This document shows, piece after piece, positions 40,696-48,766 of a DNA stretch of 64,000 bases. This DNA is from JAICWP01 sp035252015. GTDB lineage: Bacteria; Acidobacteriota; Terriglobia; Terriglobales; Acidobacteriaceae. The position numbers and the translations under genes are program-made. Within the stretch, counting starts at the first letter, position 1, and every line of letters begins with the position of its first letter. The DNA lies in contig DATFDP010000255.1 of assembly GCA_035252015.1 (NCBI GenBank), positions 1 to 64,000 on the forward strand, given 5' to 3'. The notes beneath the pieces were generated by a model, which saw only the letters and a list, made by a program, of their open reading frames with translations, was not told where the DNA came from and did not search any database.

Positions 40696-42162
40696 TCAAC
40701 TCCGCAGCACGGCGGTTTTTTGCCGCACCTCGCGGGTAAAGTCTTCGTCGCTGAGCGACTCGAGGTTGATTTCCACGTTGGCCAGCGCGCCTTCCACGGC
40801 GGCACGAGCCAGCGCCGCCGCCACGGTCAGGTCCGAGGCCATGCGCGGGTTGGTGATGCCGCGCAGCTTGTCGATTATTCCGGCAATCTCCCGCGCGCGT
40901 TCGGCCACGCCGAGGGGAACATTGGTCGCTCCCTTGAGCGCATCCGTTACCGCGCCGTTCGGCGAATCCTTAGCCTGCTTGTAAGCCTTGACCACGGCGT
41001 TATAGGACTCGGCATCGGCATCGATTGCGGCCTTAAGCTCTTCCCTGAGCTGCGACAGGCGCGCAATGGCCTCGCTGAGTTCGCGTTCGTACTGCAGATA
41101 ATTTTTCTTGCCCCGCGACATGGCGGCCACCATGTGCGCCAGGCCGGCCGCCATGGCTCCTGCCGCCGCCGAAGCACTGCCTCCACCTGGCGTGGCCGTG
41201 GGCGCTGCCAGTTGCTCCACGAACGGCTCAACCCCGGCACGCAGGCCGCCCACTGCCATCTTGCCACCCGTGACCGCCGCCAGACGGTTTTCCAGGATGA
41301 GAGACGATTCGAAATTCTCCACCTGCAGGAACCACTCGGCGGCATCTTCGAGCGCGCGCTTGGGAATGAGGCCGACGATCTCGCTGCTGGTGGGCAACAC
41401 GCCGAAGCGGGCCGCCTCGCGCTTCACGAATTCGAAAACCCGGGCGATAGGCGTCTGCTCGAAGTCGGTGAGATTCATCGAGACTTGCGCCTGGCCCCGC
41501 ACCGGGAAACCGGCTGCCTTCACGTAGCGCAAGCCGCCGTTGGAGAAGCGCACCGCCTTGGCGATCTTCTTGGCTACGTTCACATCGGCGGTGTTCAGAT
41601 AGATGTTGTAAGCGATAAGAAACTTGCGCGCTCCCACGACGGTTGCTCCGGCGGTGGGATGAAGCCGCGCCTCACCAAAATCGGGGCGCCGAGCGGGGTT
41701 GGTTTTCACTTCTTCCCGCAGTCCCTCAAACTGACCGCGGCGAATGTTCTCCAGGTTCTGCCGCTCGGGCGTGGCCGCCGCCGCTTCGTAGAGATAAACG
41801 GGAATTTGATATCGCTTCCAGATTTCCTGGCCTACGCGCCGCGCAATGGCCACGCAATCTTCAATGGTCACGCCCTCAATGGGGATAAAAGGCACAACAT
41901 CGGCCGCGCCCATGCGCGGGTGGGCGCCCTGATGTTTCGTCAGGTCAATCAGCTCCGCCGCCCTGCCTACGCCGCGAATGGCTGCCTCCTGAATGGACTC
42001 GCGGTCGCCCACCAGGGTGATCACGCAGCGGTTGTGGTCGGCGTCCATCTCGCGGTCCAGCAGATAAACGCCGGGCACCTTCATCGCGTCGATGATGGCG
42101 TCAACTTTGGCCTTGTCTCGGCCTTCGGAAAAATTAGGAACACATTCAACCAGCGTGGACAT
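40696..42162 (-). CDS. ftcD: Bifunctional glutamate formimidoyltransferase/formimidoyl-THF cyclodeaminase
   Basis: About 488 residues from ATG 42162. The longer frame to 42348 has no conserved content. The N-terminal two thirds is the formiminotransferase (LVECVPNFSEGRD, DADHNRCVITLVG, HQGAHPRMGAADVVPFIPIEG, YNIYLNTADV, QAQVSMNLTDFEQTP). The last third is the cyclodeaminase four-helix domain (TPGGGSASAAAGAMAAGLAHMV, VPLGVAERAREI). The fusion moves the formimino group from formiminoglutamate to tetrahydrofolate and releases ammonia, the end of histidine degradation. No hut genes are adjacent. The architecture is the same as in animals, and separate genes are common in other bacteria. Confidence 0.92.
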   Translation of the reverse strand: MSTLVECVPNFSEGRDKAKVDAIIDAMKVPGVYLLDREMDADHNRCVITLVGDRESIQEAAIRGVGRAAELIDLTKHQGAHPRMGAADVVPFIPIEGVTIEDCVAIARRVGQEIWKRYQIPVYLYEAAAATPERQNLENIRRGQFEGLREEVKTNPARRPDFGEARLHPTAGATVVGARKFLIAYNIYLNTADVNVAKKIAKAVRFSNGGLRYVKAAGFPVRGQAQVSMNLTDFEQTPIARVFEFVKREAARFGVLPTSSEIVGLIPKRALEDAAEWFLQVENFESSLILENRLAAVTGGKMAVGGLRAGVEPFVEQLAAPTATPGGGSASAAAGAMAAGLAHMVAAMSRGKKNYLQYERELSEAIARLSQLREELKAAIDADAESYNAVVKAYKQAKDSPNGAVTDALKGATNVPLGVAERAREIAGIIDKLRGITNPRMASDLTVAAALARAAVEGALANVEINLESLSDEDFTREVRQKTAVLRS

Positions 42163-42298
42163 AACGCACAAGAATAACGAGGGCGGGCACGGGGAGCAAC
42201 TTTCGTGGCAAGGAAGAAGAAAGATGGATTCGTATGAGGGCACGGCTTGCCCCGGCATATCACCGGCAATGAAACGTGCCAAAGCGATTTCTTGCGAA

Positions 42299-43186
42299 TT
42301 ATGCAACGCCTGTCCTACTCTTCTTGATCTTCCAAAGGAGCAGGACAACGGCTGCCGTGAGTGTCGCAGCTATCAAAACCATTTCCGTGGAGGACAAAGC
42401 AGAATGGGTACGCCACAGTTTGGGATCCTTGCGAAAACCGGAGGGAACCTTAAACAGGCTCTCGGGTAATGCAGCATCGGAAAAATCCTCCACGATTTGT
42501 TCCATCGTCACTATTCGGCCAGTTGTGTACCGCTCTTTTATGGTCAACTTAACAGCCCACCCAGTGGGAACCGGACCGCTATGGTTAAAGTTGGCAATTT
42601 CCGGGTACATCACGAGGGCGGTCCCGAATACGTAATAGGGGTCGCGGTGCACGTAATCCGGCGCACAATCGTTGTCGACAGGTTCATGCTCGATGTACCA
42701 GCCCTCAAGGGTCTCCTCTTCGGCTTTTTGATCGTGTGTCTGCCGCCGGTTGGTCGTGATGAAATGCTTTGCCTCATAGCCAAAAAATGTCTGCGTCTCG
42801 CCGGTGGGAACAGTCTTGCTCTCGATCTGAACTGCTTGTGATGGATGCTTCTTTAAGTAGTTTTGCAACTGCGGTTCACTCCAGAACGTCACGAGCTTGT
42901 AGCTCCGGTATTGGCGTGACGTGGTGTCAATCAAGAACCCGGTCCGTGTTGTGCAATCGGCTATGCTGGTCACAGAAATGTCGCCGGGAGGGCCCTCTTC
43001 TTTTCGCCGCATTTCATTGTGGCGATAATAAATCCTCAAATGAATCATGGGGTTCTCCACATTGGAAGCTGCACCGGAATCGTTGATGATCGAACGGATC
43101 TTTACGGTCATGTCGGCGGTGCACTTCAGCGCAGAGACAATGGGAACAAAGCAGACGAGCAAGAGAGTGCCGACCGTAGTTGTCAC
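42299..43186 (-). CDS. Hypothetical exported protein with C-terminal membrane anchor
   Basis: 295 residues, not recognised. An N-terminal hydrophobic signal (TTVGTLLLVCFVPIVSALKC) and a C-terminal helix (TEMVLIAATLTAAVVLLLWKIKK) would leave a large periplasmic domain tethered to the membrane. The middle is rich in charged and aromatic residues (MIHLRIYYRHNEMRRKEEG, YRSYKLVTFWSEPQLQNYLK, WYIEHEPVDNDCAPDYVHRD). The pattern of threonine-rich strands recalls DUF4412-like lipoprotein domains, but that is a guess. Its base composition is visibly more AT-rich than its neighbours, so it may have been acquired. Confidence 0.6.
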   Translation of the reverse strand: MTTTVGTLLLVCFVPIVSALKCTADMTVKIRSIINDSGAASNVENPMIHLRIYYRHNEMRRKEEGPPGDISVTSIADCTTRTGFLIDTTSRQYRSYKLVTFWSEPQLQNYLKKHPSQAVQIESKTVPTGETQTFFGYEAKHFITTNRRQTHDQKAEEETLEGWYIEHEPVDNDCAPDYVHRDPYYVFGTALVMYPEIANFNHSGPVPTGWAVKLTIKERYTTGRIVTMEQIVEDFSDAALPESLFKVPSGFRKDPKLWRTHSALSSTEMVLIAATLTAAVVLLLWKIKKSRTGVA

Positions 43187-43276
43187 GACGAAGAGGGTAC
43201 GTCATTCTAATCAGGAAGGAACATGACTTTGGTCACGCATGCGATACCACACCTGTGTAATTGGCGAGGCGGCACC

Positions 43277-43837
43277 TCAATGAAAAAACCGCCCCAAGCC
43301 GACCATGACCTGGATCGTATTGATGCCTGGATTGGGCGCGCTGAGGCCGGCATTGGAGACATGAAGGTAGCGCACTGCAATCATCGGATTCCAATGGTGC
43401 CCGAAGAATTGAACGCCGAAGGCGGCCCCAGGCGTGAAATTCACGTTGGATGTGCCGGGCGGCACCTGGTCGGTGGTGAACAATAATCCGCCGTTAATTT
43501 CCATGTAAGGCGCCCAGCGGCCGTGGCGCTCGAAGTCCCACTTCAGAACTACGGGATCAATGCCCGTGCCAAACGTGTTGTTCTGCTGGAACACAAGCGT
43601 GGCCGGCACGGCATCCACGGCATATTCAAAACGGCCGCGCAGTGGGCCCGGGCCATGCGAATTGGTGAGCACCCAGCCATAGCGCAGGCCGAAGCTGAGA
43701 ATGCCGGTGCCGGAAGTGGTGCCTGTGGTGCCGTGCCCGCCGCTGACAAAAACTCCCAGCTCGTTGTTTCCCGCCGCCGGGCGCTCCTGGGCGAAGGTAG
43801 CGAGGCACAGCAACAAGAGGGCTGCGATGGTTCTCAT
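43277..43837 (-). CDS. PagL-like lipid A 3-O-deacylase (acyloxyacyl hydrolase)
   Basis: About 186 residues from the ATG that opens a signal peptide (MRTIAALLLLCLATFAQE); the frame extends ten codons further. The mature part has the alternating beta-strand pattern of an eight-strand outer-membrane barrel and ends in Phe-His. MIAVRYLHVSNAGLSAPN contains the His-x-Ser-Asn motif characteristic of PagL. GAAFGVQFF and the terminal GLGRFFH fit as well. Such enzymes remove an acyl chain from lipid A at the outer membrane. This implies a lipopolysaccharide-bearing envelope. No partner genes are adjacent. Confidence 0.82.
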   Translation of the reverse strand: MRTIAALLLLCLATFAQERPAAGNNELGVFVSGGHGTTGTTSGTGILSFGLRYGWVLTNSHGPGPLRGRFEYAVDAVPATLVFQQNNTFGTGIDPVVLKWDFERHGRWAPYMEINGGLLFTTDQVPPGTSNVNFTPGAAFGVQFFGHHWNPMIAVRYLHVSNAGLSAPNPGINTIQVMVGLGRFFH

Positions 43838-43905
43838 CGGTTCGGAGTTTCGAACGGCATTCAGCACTCAGCAATCAGGGTTTATGCCGACTCGCAAAGC
43901 ACAAG

Positions 43906-43960
43906 GTCCCTCGACTCGTGCTCCCTCGCATCCGCTCGGTCGCGCTTGCTCGGGATGACA
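43906..43960. repeat. Intergenic element with tccctcgactcg / gctcgggatga ends
   Basis: The segment begins gtccctcgactcgtgctccc and ends cttgctcgggatgacaag. The outer bases form a short imperfect inverted repeat. Segments with this wording are, to my recollection, dispersed in many environmental genomes. Just before it lies attcagcactcagcaatcag, a stuttering motif. It sits between the PagL and YebC genes. Confidence 0.35.
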
Positions 43961-44035
43961 AGTCAATAACGCTCACAGGCAATACTTGTGCAGCCACGAA
44001 CAATCTCACTGTTCGCCGCACCCGCTGACTGCTCA

Positions 44036-44063
44036 CAAAAAAAGGCCGCCGGTTACGGCGGCC
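44036..44063 (-). terminator. Rho-independent terminator for the YebC gene
   Basis: The plus-strand sequence ggccgccggttacggcggcc (44044-44063) forms an 8-bp stem, and the minus strand continues into seven T residues (44043-44037). It lies 23 bases downstream of the stop codon. Confidence 0.8.
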
Positions 44064-44085
44064 CGATCTCTAAACCTGAGTTGCG

Positions 44086-44832
44086 CTAACTGGCGACTTC
44101 CTCCAGCAGCTTCTGATCCACGTCGAAGTTGGAATAGACGTGCTGCACGTCGTCGTGCTCGTCCAGCGCCTCCACCAAACGGATCATCTGCATGGCCGTG
44201 GGCCCTTCCAGCTTGATGTAATTCTGCGGAATCATGGCGACCTCGGCGGTAGTGGGCTGCAGGTTGGCCTTTTTCATGGCCTCTACCACCGGCTCAAAGG
44301 CGTGCGGGTCGGTCAAAACTTCCCAGTTATCGCCGTCTTCGCGCATGTCCTCGGCGCCGGCTTCCAGGACGATGTTCATCAGATCGTCCTCTTTAGCCGC
44401 TGCCTTGGGCAAGGTAATGTCGCCCTTCTTGTGGAACATCCAGTTCACCGAGCCGGCCTCGCCCAGGTTGCCGCTGTGCTTGGTGAAGATATGGCGGACT
44501 TCGCTTACAGTGCGGTTGCGGTTGTCGGTGGAAAGCTCCACCAGCACGGCCACTCCGCCGGGTCCGTAACCTTCCAGGGTGAACTCCTCATAGGTGGCGC
44601 CGGGAAGTTCGCCGGTACCACGCTGGATAGCGCGCTTGATGTTGTCAGCGGGCATGTTTTCCGCCTTGGCATCGCTGATGGCTTTGCGCAGGCGTGGATT
44701 CTTGTCAGGGTCGCCGCCCGATTTGGCAGCCATGGTGATTTCGCGGATGAGGCGGGTGAAAATCTTGCCCCGTTTGGCGTCGAGGGCGCCCTTTTTATGC
44801 TTGATTGTGGCCCATTTCGAGTGGCCAGACAT
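44086..44832 (-). CDS. YebC/PmpR family DNA-binding regulatory protein
   Basis: 248 residues from ATG 44832, which gives the family N-terminus MSGHSKWATIKHKKGALDAK. The frame is open to 44895 without support. Landmarks are FTRLIREITMAAKSGGDPDKNPRLR, NIKRAIQRGTGE, YEGYGPGGVAVLVE-type GYGPGGVAVLVELSTDN, RHIFTKHSGNLGEAGSVNWMF and the C-terminal DEHDDVQHVYSNFDVD. YebC-family proteins act as transcription regulators, and some help ribosomes at proline stretches. The canonical ruvC neighbour is absent here. A TATAAT (minus strand, 44921-44916) lies upstream and a terminator follows. Confidence 0.95.
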   Translation of the reverse strand: MSGHSKWATIKHKKGALDAKRGKIFTRLIREITMAAKSGGDPDKNPRLRKAISDAKAENMPADNIKRAIQRGTGELPGATYEEFTLEGYGPGGVAVLVELSTDNRNRTVSEVRHIFTKHSGNLGEAGSVNWMFHKKGDITLPKAAAKEDDLMNIVLEAGAEDMREDGDNWEVLTDPHAFEPVVEAMKKANLQPTTAEVAMIPQNYIKLEGPTAMQMIRLVEALDEHDDVQHVYSNFDVDQKLLEEVAS

Positions 44833-45009
44833 GATGAACCTCGTTTCTAAGAATGCGCAGGGTTCGCCCGTGGGGAAGCGCAACAGGTGCCTCAAAAAGA
44901 TGCAGGCGAAGACAAATTATAGCATGGGCTCCCAGCGGCCAAGCCGCGGCCAATGACCTTCTGGTGCTACAATTTCGCGACCTGTTGCCAACTTTAAGGA
45001 GGAACAGCA

Positions 45010-45312
45010 ATGCCTAAGTACGTGATTGAACGCGAGATTCCCGGAGCGGGCAATCTCAGCGTTGACCAACTGCAAGCCATCTCGCAGAAATCGTGCGACA
45101 TCTTGCGAGCCATGGGACCAGAGATTCAATGGGTGCACAGCTATGTTACCGGTGACAAGATTTATTGTGTCTATATAGCACCCAACGAAGACTTCATCCG
45201 GAAGCACGCTTCCCAGGGCGGATTCCCAGCCAATCGGATCTCGGAAGTGAAGACAGTGATTGACCCGACCACTTCGGAGGAAAAGAAAGCTAAAGTCGGG
45301 AAAACGGCCTGA
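45010..45312 (+). CDS. DUF4242 family small protein
   Basis: 100 residues. MPKYVIEREIPGAGNLSVDQ, VHSYVTGDKIYCVYIAPNED and IRKHASQGGFPANRISEV match the DUF4242/SCO4226 family, a small ferredoxin-like alpha+beta fold. Structures in the family bind nickel, but the role is unknown. A strong AAGGAGG lies seven bases before ATG. It faces the AI-2E-like gene with the two stop codons touching (45312/45313). The His in VHSYV and in RKHAS could be ligands. Confidence 0.85.
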   Translation: MPKYVIEREIPGAGNLSVDQLQAISQKSCDILRAMGPEIQWVHSYVTGDKIYCVYIAPNEDFIRKHASQGGFPANRISEVKTVIDPTTSEEKKAKVGKTA

Positions 45313-45804
45313 CTATTGCCTCACAGAGGCACCGTTGCCGGCCATACGCGCCTTGTAGGCGTAAACCACGGCCAGCAGCGGTGCCGCAATCAACACCCCC
45401 CAGAAGGGGATGAGGATGCCGAGCACAATGGGAGTGAGCAAGGAAGCCCAGATGGGGACGCGGTTCATGCGCTTTTGCAGCAAAGGCTGCAACACCAGGC
45501 CATCCACCACCACAATCACGGCATAGAGAATCAGCACATAAAGCGTGCGCATGCCGCCGTCGCTGACCAAGGCAGCGAAGGCTGGCCCAATCAGCGCCAG
45601 TACCGGCCCGATGTTGGGAACGAACTGTAGAATCGCGCCCAGCAGCGCCCACAACGGCGCCCAGGGCACGTGAATAATGCTGAGGCCGATGTACCACAGG
45701 GCGCCTACGATGAGGGCATCATAGGTCTGCGCCACGATCCAGCGGTGCAGCGCCCCGCCGGTGATCCGCAGGTGCTCGCGCCAATCCATGACCTCGAGTT
45801 CCAT
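45313..45804 (-). CDS. Half-length AI-2E family transporter protein
   Basis: 163 residues, against roughly 340-370 for normal AI-2E (PerM) proteins. Only the C-terminal half is present: WIVAQTYDALIVGALWYIGLSIIHVPWAPL, ILQFVPNIGPVLALIGPAFAAL, VLQPLLQKRMNRVPIWASLL and PIVLGILIPFWGVLIAAPLLAVV. The cytoplasmic and periplasmic N-terminal half is missing, and there is no coding remnant upstream. It begins with an ATG and a reasonable N-terminus (MELEVMDWREHLRITGGALH), so it may be a true short form instead of a fragment. Function would be exchange of a small solute across the inner membrane, if it works at all. Confidence 0.75.
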   Translation of the reverse strand: MELEVMDWREHLRITGGALHRWIVAQTYDALIVGALWYIGLSIIHVPWAPLWALLGAILQFVPNIGPVLALIGPAFAALVSDGGMRTLYVLILYAVIVVVDGLVLQPLLQKRMNRVPIWASLLTPIVLGILIPFWGVLIAAPLLAVVYAYKARMAGNGASVRQ

Positions 45805-45945
45805 AACTGTTGGATGCTAGCAAGCGCCTCCCTACCCAAATATTACGCTGACGGCATCTGGGCGGTTCCGTACCCTCAGCGGCAGGACAATCCTCTCTTT
45901 CTTCATGCTAGACTCAAAGGTAGTTACCCACGAGAGGCCAAGCCC

Positions 45946-46641
45946 ATGAAATTTGGCGTGCTGGTGTTTCCCGGCTCCAATTGCGATCACGATGCCTATT
46001 GGGTGCTCTCGCAAGTGGCGCAGCAGCCGGTGAGCTTGCTGTGGCACGAGTCGCATGACCTGGAAAACTGCGATGCCATCGTAGTGCCCGGAGGTTTCGC
46101 CTATGGCGATTATCTGCGCACCGGCGCGATTGCCCGCTTTGCTCCGGTCATGGAGTCCGTGCGCAAGTTTGCCCAAGGCGGCGGCCTGGTGATCGGCATT
46201 TGCAACGGCTTCCAGATTCTTTGTGAGTCGGGGCTGCTGCCGGGCGCGCTGATGCGCAACGTGGGATTGAAGTACGTGTGCAAGCCGGTGCAGGTGCGGG
46301 TGGAAAGCACCGACACGCCTTTCACCAACGACTGTCGGCAGGGCGAGGTGCTGACCATTCCCATCGGCCACATGGACGGCAATTACTTCTGCGACCAGCC
46401 CACGCTGGAGGCTCTGCAGCGCGACCAGCGCATCGTCTTCCGCTACTGCTCACCTCAGGGCGAGATCACGCGCGAGGCCAATCCCAACGGCTCGCTGGAA
46501 AACATTGCCGGCATCTGCAGTGAAGGCCGCAATGTGCTGGGCATGATGCCCCATCCGGAGCGCGCCAGCGAGGCAGTGCTCGGCGGCGCCGATGGGATTA
46601 AAGTGTTCCATTCCATGGTGGCGGCCATGGCGATTAAATAA
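45946..46641 (+). CDS. purQ: Phosphoribosylformylglycinamidine synthase, glutaminase subunit
   Basis: 231 residues from ATG 45946. The longer frame runs antisense over the AI-2E gene. MKFGVLVFPGSNCDHDAYWV is the family N-terminus. The class I glutaminase triad is present: Cys in VIGICNGFQILCESGLLPGAL, and His-x-Glu in MMPHPERASEAV. It supplies ammonia from glutamine to PurL in the fourth step of purine synthesis. purS and purL are not in the window. After it come a possible gene remnant and the BON gene. Confidence 0.95.
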   Translation: MKFGVLVFPGSNCDHDAYWVLSQVAQQPVSLLWHESHDLENCDAIVVPGGFAYGDYLRTGAIARFAPVMESVRKFAQGGGLVIGICNGFQILCESGLLPGALMRNVGLKYVCKPVQVRVESTDTPFTNDCRQGEVLTIPIGHMDGNYFCDQPTLEALQRDQRIVFRYCSPQGEITREANPNGSLENIAGICSEGRNVLGMMPHPERASEAVLGGADGIKVFHSMVAAMAIK

Positions 46642-46644
46642 GCT

Positions 46645-46804
46645 TTACTGCAAGTAAGTTTCTGTATTCGCCGCGCAGAAGCCGGGCGTCGCGTTGATGA
46701 AATCGCGCAGCAGCTTGACGTGGCCCTGGCCAAAAGGATAAAAACGCGGTCACTTTTGCAAGCTGCAGCCGCTCCAGATTATTCATAATCCGCAAATCGC
46801 GCAC
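46645..46804 (-). pseudogene. Possible frameshifted small gene or gene remnant
   Basis: From GTG 46804 (or ATG 46786) the minus strand reads VRDLRIMNNLERLQLAKVTA. After a run of five T (plus-strand A run 46740-46744), dropping one base continues the frame as FYPFGQGHVKLLRDFINATP, GFCAANTETYLQ and a TAA at 46645. The composition on both sides is protein-like, and 160 bases is one over a multiple of three. It could be the 3' remnant of a larger lost gene. The stop lies four bases from the purQ stop. No family recognised. Confidence 0.35.
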
Positions 46805-46880
46805 TATACGGACTCAGGCCAAGGTAAGTTCCCGGATATGTCGGGCCGAGCCCTCCCCGTAGAGTCAGTCGGCATCAGAG

Positions 46881-46912
46881 TCTCCTGACGTTCCCCAGAC
46901 CAACTCAGGAGA
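46881..46912 (+). promoter_or_regulatory. Hairpin that would mask the ribosome site of the BON gene
   Basis: TCTCCTGA (46881-46888) is the exact reverse complement of TCAGGAGA (46905-46912), around a 16-base loop. The 3' arm contains AGGAG (46907-46911), the Shine-Dalgarno sequence six bases before ATG 46918. If formed in the mRNA, the stem would block translation. That would suit a temperature, protein or small-RNA switch. Confidence 0.45.
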
Positions 46913-46917
46913 GAGCT

Positions 46918-47457
46918 ATGCGTCCAGCACGGACAATGGTGGCGCTGTCGGTTTTGGCAATCTTCTTTGCCCTGGGGTGCAGCAACAACCGCTCCAGCAA
47001 CCCGGCGCTCAAAGATAGTGTGAAGAAATCCCTGCAACAGGCTGACCTGCAGAATGTTACGGTTGACGAGGACCGCGGGAAGAACCTCATCACCCTAGGC
47101 GGGACGGTGCACTCGACCGACGCCAAGAATAAAGCAATGGATGTGGCCAAAGCTGCTGCCCCCACACGCGTGATCGCAAACCAGATCAGTATTCAGCCGG
47201 TTGACCAGGAATCGGCAGCAAAGAAAATTTCCGGCGACGTAGACACCGCCATCGAGAAGGAGTATCAGGCGGTGCTGATTGCCAATCACCTGGACAACCA
47301 GAGTATCCACTACAAAGCCAAGAACGGGGTGCTCACCCTGAGCGGCAAGGTGGACACTACCGATGACCGGCAGACGGCGCAGCAACTGGCCTCCAGCGTG
47401 CCCAATGTGCAGCAAGTAATCAATGAGCTGCAGGTGAAGAGGCCGAGCGGGATGTAG
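46918..47457 (+). CDS. BON-domain lipoprotein
   Basis: 179 residues. The signal peptide ends in a lipobox-like FFALGC (Cys21), pointing to a lipid anchor in the outer or inner membrane. Two BON domains follow: about 30-93 (KDSVKKSLQQADLQNVTVDED...ITLGGTVHSTDAKNKAMDVAKAA) and about 105-175 (KISGDVDTAIEKEYQAVL...VLTLSGKVDTTDDRQTAQQLASSVPNVQQVINEL). BON domains bind phospholipid and are linked to envelope stress protection (OsmY/DolP type). A hairpin overlaps the ribosome site. The TAG stop is immediately followed by a palindromic repeat. Confidence 0.9.
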   Translation: MRPARTMVALSVLAIFFALGCSNNRSSNPALKDSVKKSLQQADLQNVTVDEDRGKNLITLGGTVHSTDAKNKAMDVAKAAAPTRVIANQISIQPVDQESAAKKISGDVDTAIEKEYQAVLIANHLDNQSIHYKAKNGVLTLSGKVDTTDDRQTAQQLASSVPNVQQVINELQVKRPSGM

Positions 47458-47460
47458 TTG

Positions 47461-47531
47461 CTAGTACCCAGTACCTAGTACCTACCTGATTCCGACCGGT
47501 GGCGGCATTCTGGCTGAGAACTGGGTACTAG
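47461..47531. repeat. Stuttering palindrome (agtacc type) at the BON stop codon
   Basis: The arms CTAGTACCCAG (47461-47471) and CTGGGTACTAG (47521-47531) are perfect complements. Further echoes of agtacc lie beside each arm. The element starts three bases after the stop codon, between the BON gene and the convergent dehydrogenase gene. Confidence 0.6.
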
Positions 47532-47546
47532 GTACTAGGGGAGAAC

Positions 47547-48665
47547 TCACTTCCTGAACGCTTCCTTGTTCACCACGTTCGGCACTTTGGTCAGGTCGCC
47601 ACCGTAGTTTTTTTCCAGGACATCAATCACGGCCTGCACGCAACGACCAGCCATGCCCTTGTTGGGATCGGGAGAGAGGCGTGTAATGGTGGCCCCACTG
47701 GCAAAGTGATTGAACAGGCGCAGGCGGTCGGCCAGCGCCGGATCGCGCAAGGGTGAGTCAGCCGGCAGCGGCTCCTTCTCAAAGACATCCAGCGCTGCGC
47801 CTGCAATCCAGTTTTCTTTCAGAGCCTTGTAAAGTGCGTTTTCATCCACTACGGGCCCGCGGGAAGTGTTGACCAGGTAGGCCGTGGGTTTCATCATGCG
47901 CAGCGTAAATTCGTTGAAAAGGTGATAAGTGGGCGCCTTGGCCTCGCCTTCCCGCAGCAGCGGCACGTGCACGCTGACAAAGTCAGCGTTCCGAATGGCA
48001 TCTTCAAAGCTGTTGTACTTGATCGAGGTGCGCTCAGCATTGAGGTGGCGCTCGTAGCGGAGGTCCTTGATCTGCTGAATGGCCTGGATGTAGTCGTGAT
48101 TCTGGTAGACCGGGTCGTAGCACAGAATGTTCATGTCGAATCCGGTTGACTTCTTGATCATGGCCAGCCCGATGCGGCCGGTGCCGATAATGGCGATGGT
48201 CTTGCCCGTAACCTCGTCGCCCAGGAAAGGCAGGTAGGGGTGCCACGAGCCCCATTTGTTCTCGCGCACCAGCTTTTCGCTGTTCCAAAGTTTGCGGGCG
48301 AGCGCGCCCATGATGAAAAAAGCGAACTCGGCCGTCGCCTCAGTGAGCACGTCCGGCGTGTGGGTGAAGGGAACTTGGTAGCGGTTGGCGTCAGTACGGT
48401 TGATGTTGTCGAAGCCCACCGCGTACTGGGCCACTACTTTAAGGCGCGGTTTCCCTGCTTCGAACACCTCGGCATCAATGGGGTCGCGCAGCGTGGTGAT
48501 GAGTCCGTCCACACCTTGGCGCAGCTTGTCGAGGATCAGCTTTTTGGGCGGCGGCTCTGGGCTGGGGTAAACCTCCACTTGGTAGCCGCGCTGGCGCAGC
48601 CGGTCCAGCGCCTCACCGCCAATATCACAGGTGACAAACACGCGAAAGCTGCTGTTTTCGGGCAT
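47547..48665 (-). CDS. D-2-hydroxyacid dehydrogenase (glyoxylate/hydroxypyruvate reductase type)
   Basis: 372 residues from ATG 48665, with AGAGG about five bases upstream; the frame reaches 48692. Domain order is the catalytic N-terminus, then the NAD-binding fold with IAIIGTGRIGLAMIKKSTGF, then the return of the catalytic domain. The Arg (VNTSRGPVVDENALYKAL), Glu (LDVFEKEPLPADSPL) and His (LFNHFASGATITR) of the family are present. An insert (YIQAIQQIKDLRYERHLNAE) is larger than usual. It would reduce a 2-keto acid with NAD(P)H. Its neighbour upstream on the strand is transketolase, but a repeat separates them, so linkage is uncertain. Confidence 0.88.
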   Translation of the reverse strand: MPENSSFRVFVTCDIGGEALDRLRQRGYQVEVYPSPEPPPKKLILDKLRQGVDGLITTLRDPIDAEVFEAGKPRLKVVAQYAVGFDNINRTDANRYQVPFTHTPDVLTEATAEFAFFIMGALARKLWNSEKLVRENKWGSWHPYLPFLGDEVTGKTIAIIGTGRIGLAMIKKSTGFDMNILCYDPVYQNHDYIQAIQQIKDLRYERHLNAERTSIKYNSFEDAIRNADFVSVHVPLLREGEAKAPTYHLFNEFTLRMMKPTAYLVNTSRGPVVDENALYKALKENWIAGAALDVFEKEPLPADSPLRDPALADRLRLFNHFASGATITRLSPDPNKGMAGRCVQAVIDVLEKNYGGDLTKVPNVVNKEAFRK

Positions 48666-48766
48666 GATTCCTCTGGCTGGTCCGAATTCCACAGTCGAAA
48701 CTTAAGATTCTACTGCAGGCGGGAGAAGAGCGTGGGAGAAGCACCCAGCAATCAGCGCCACTTTTC

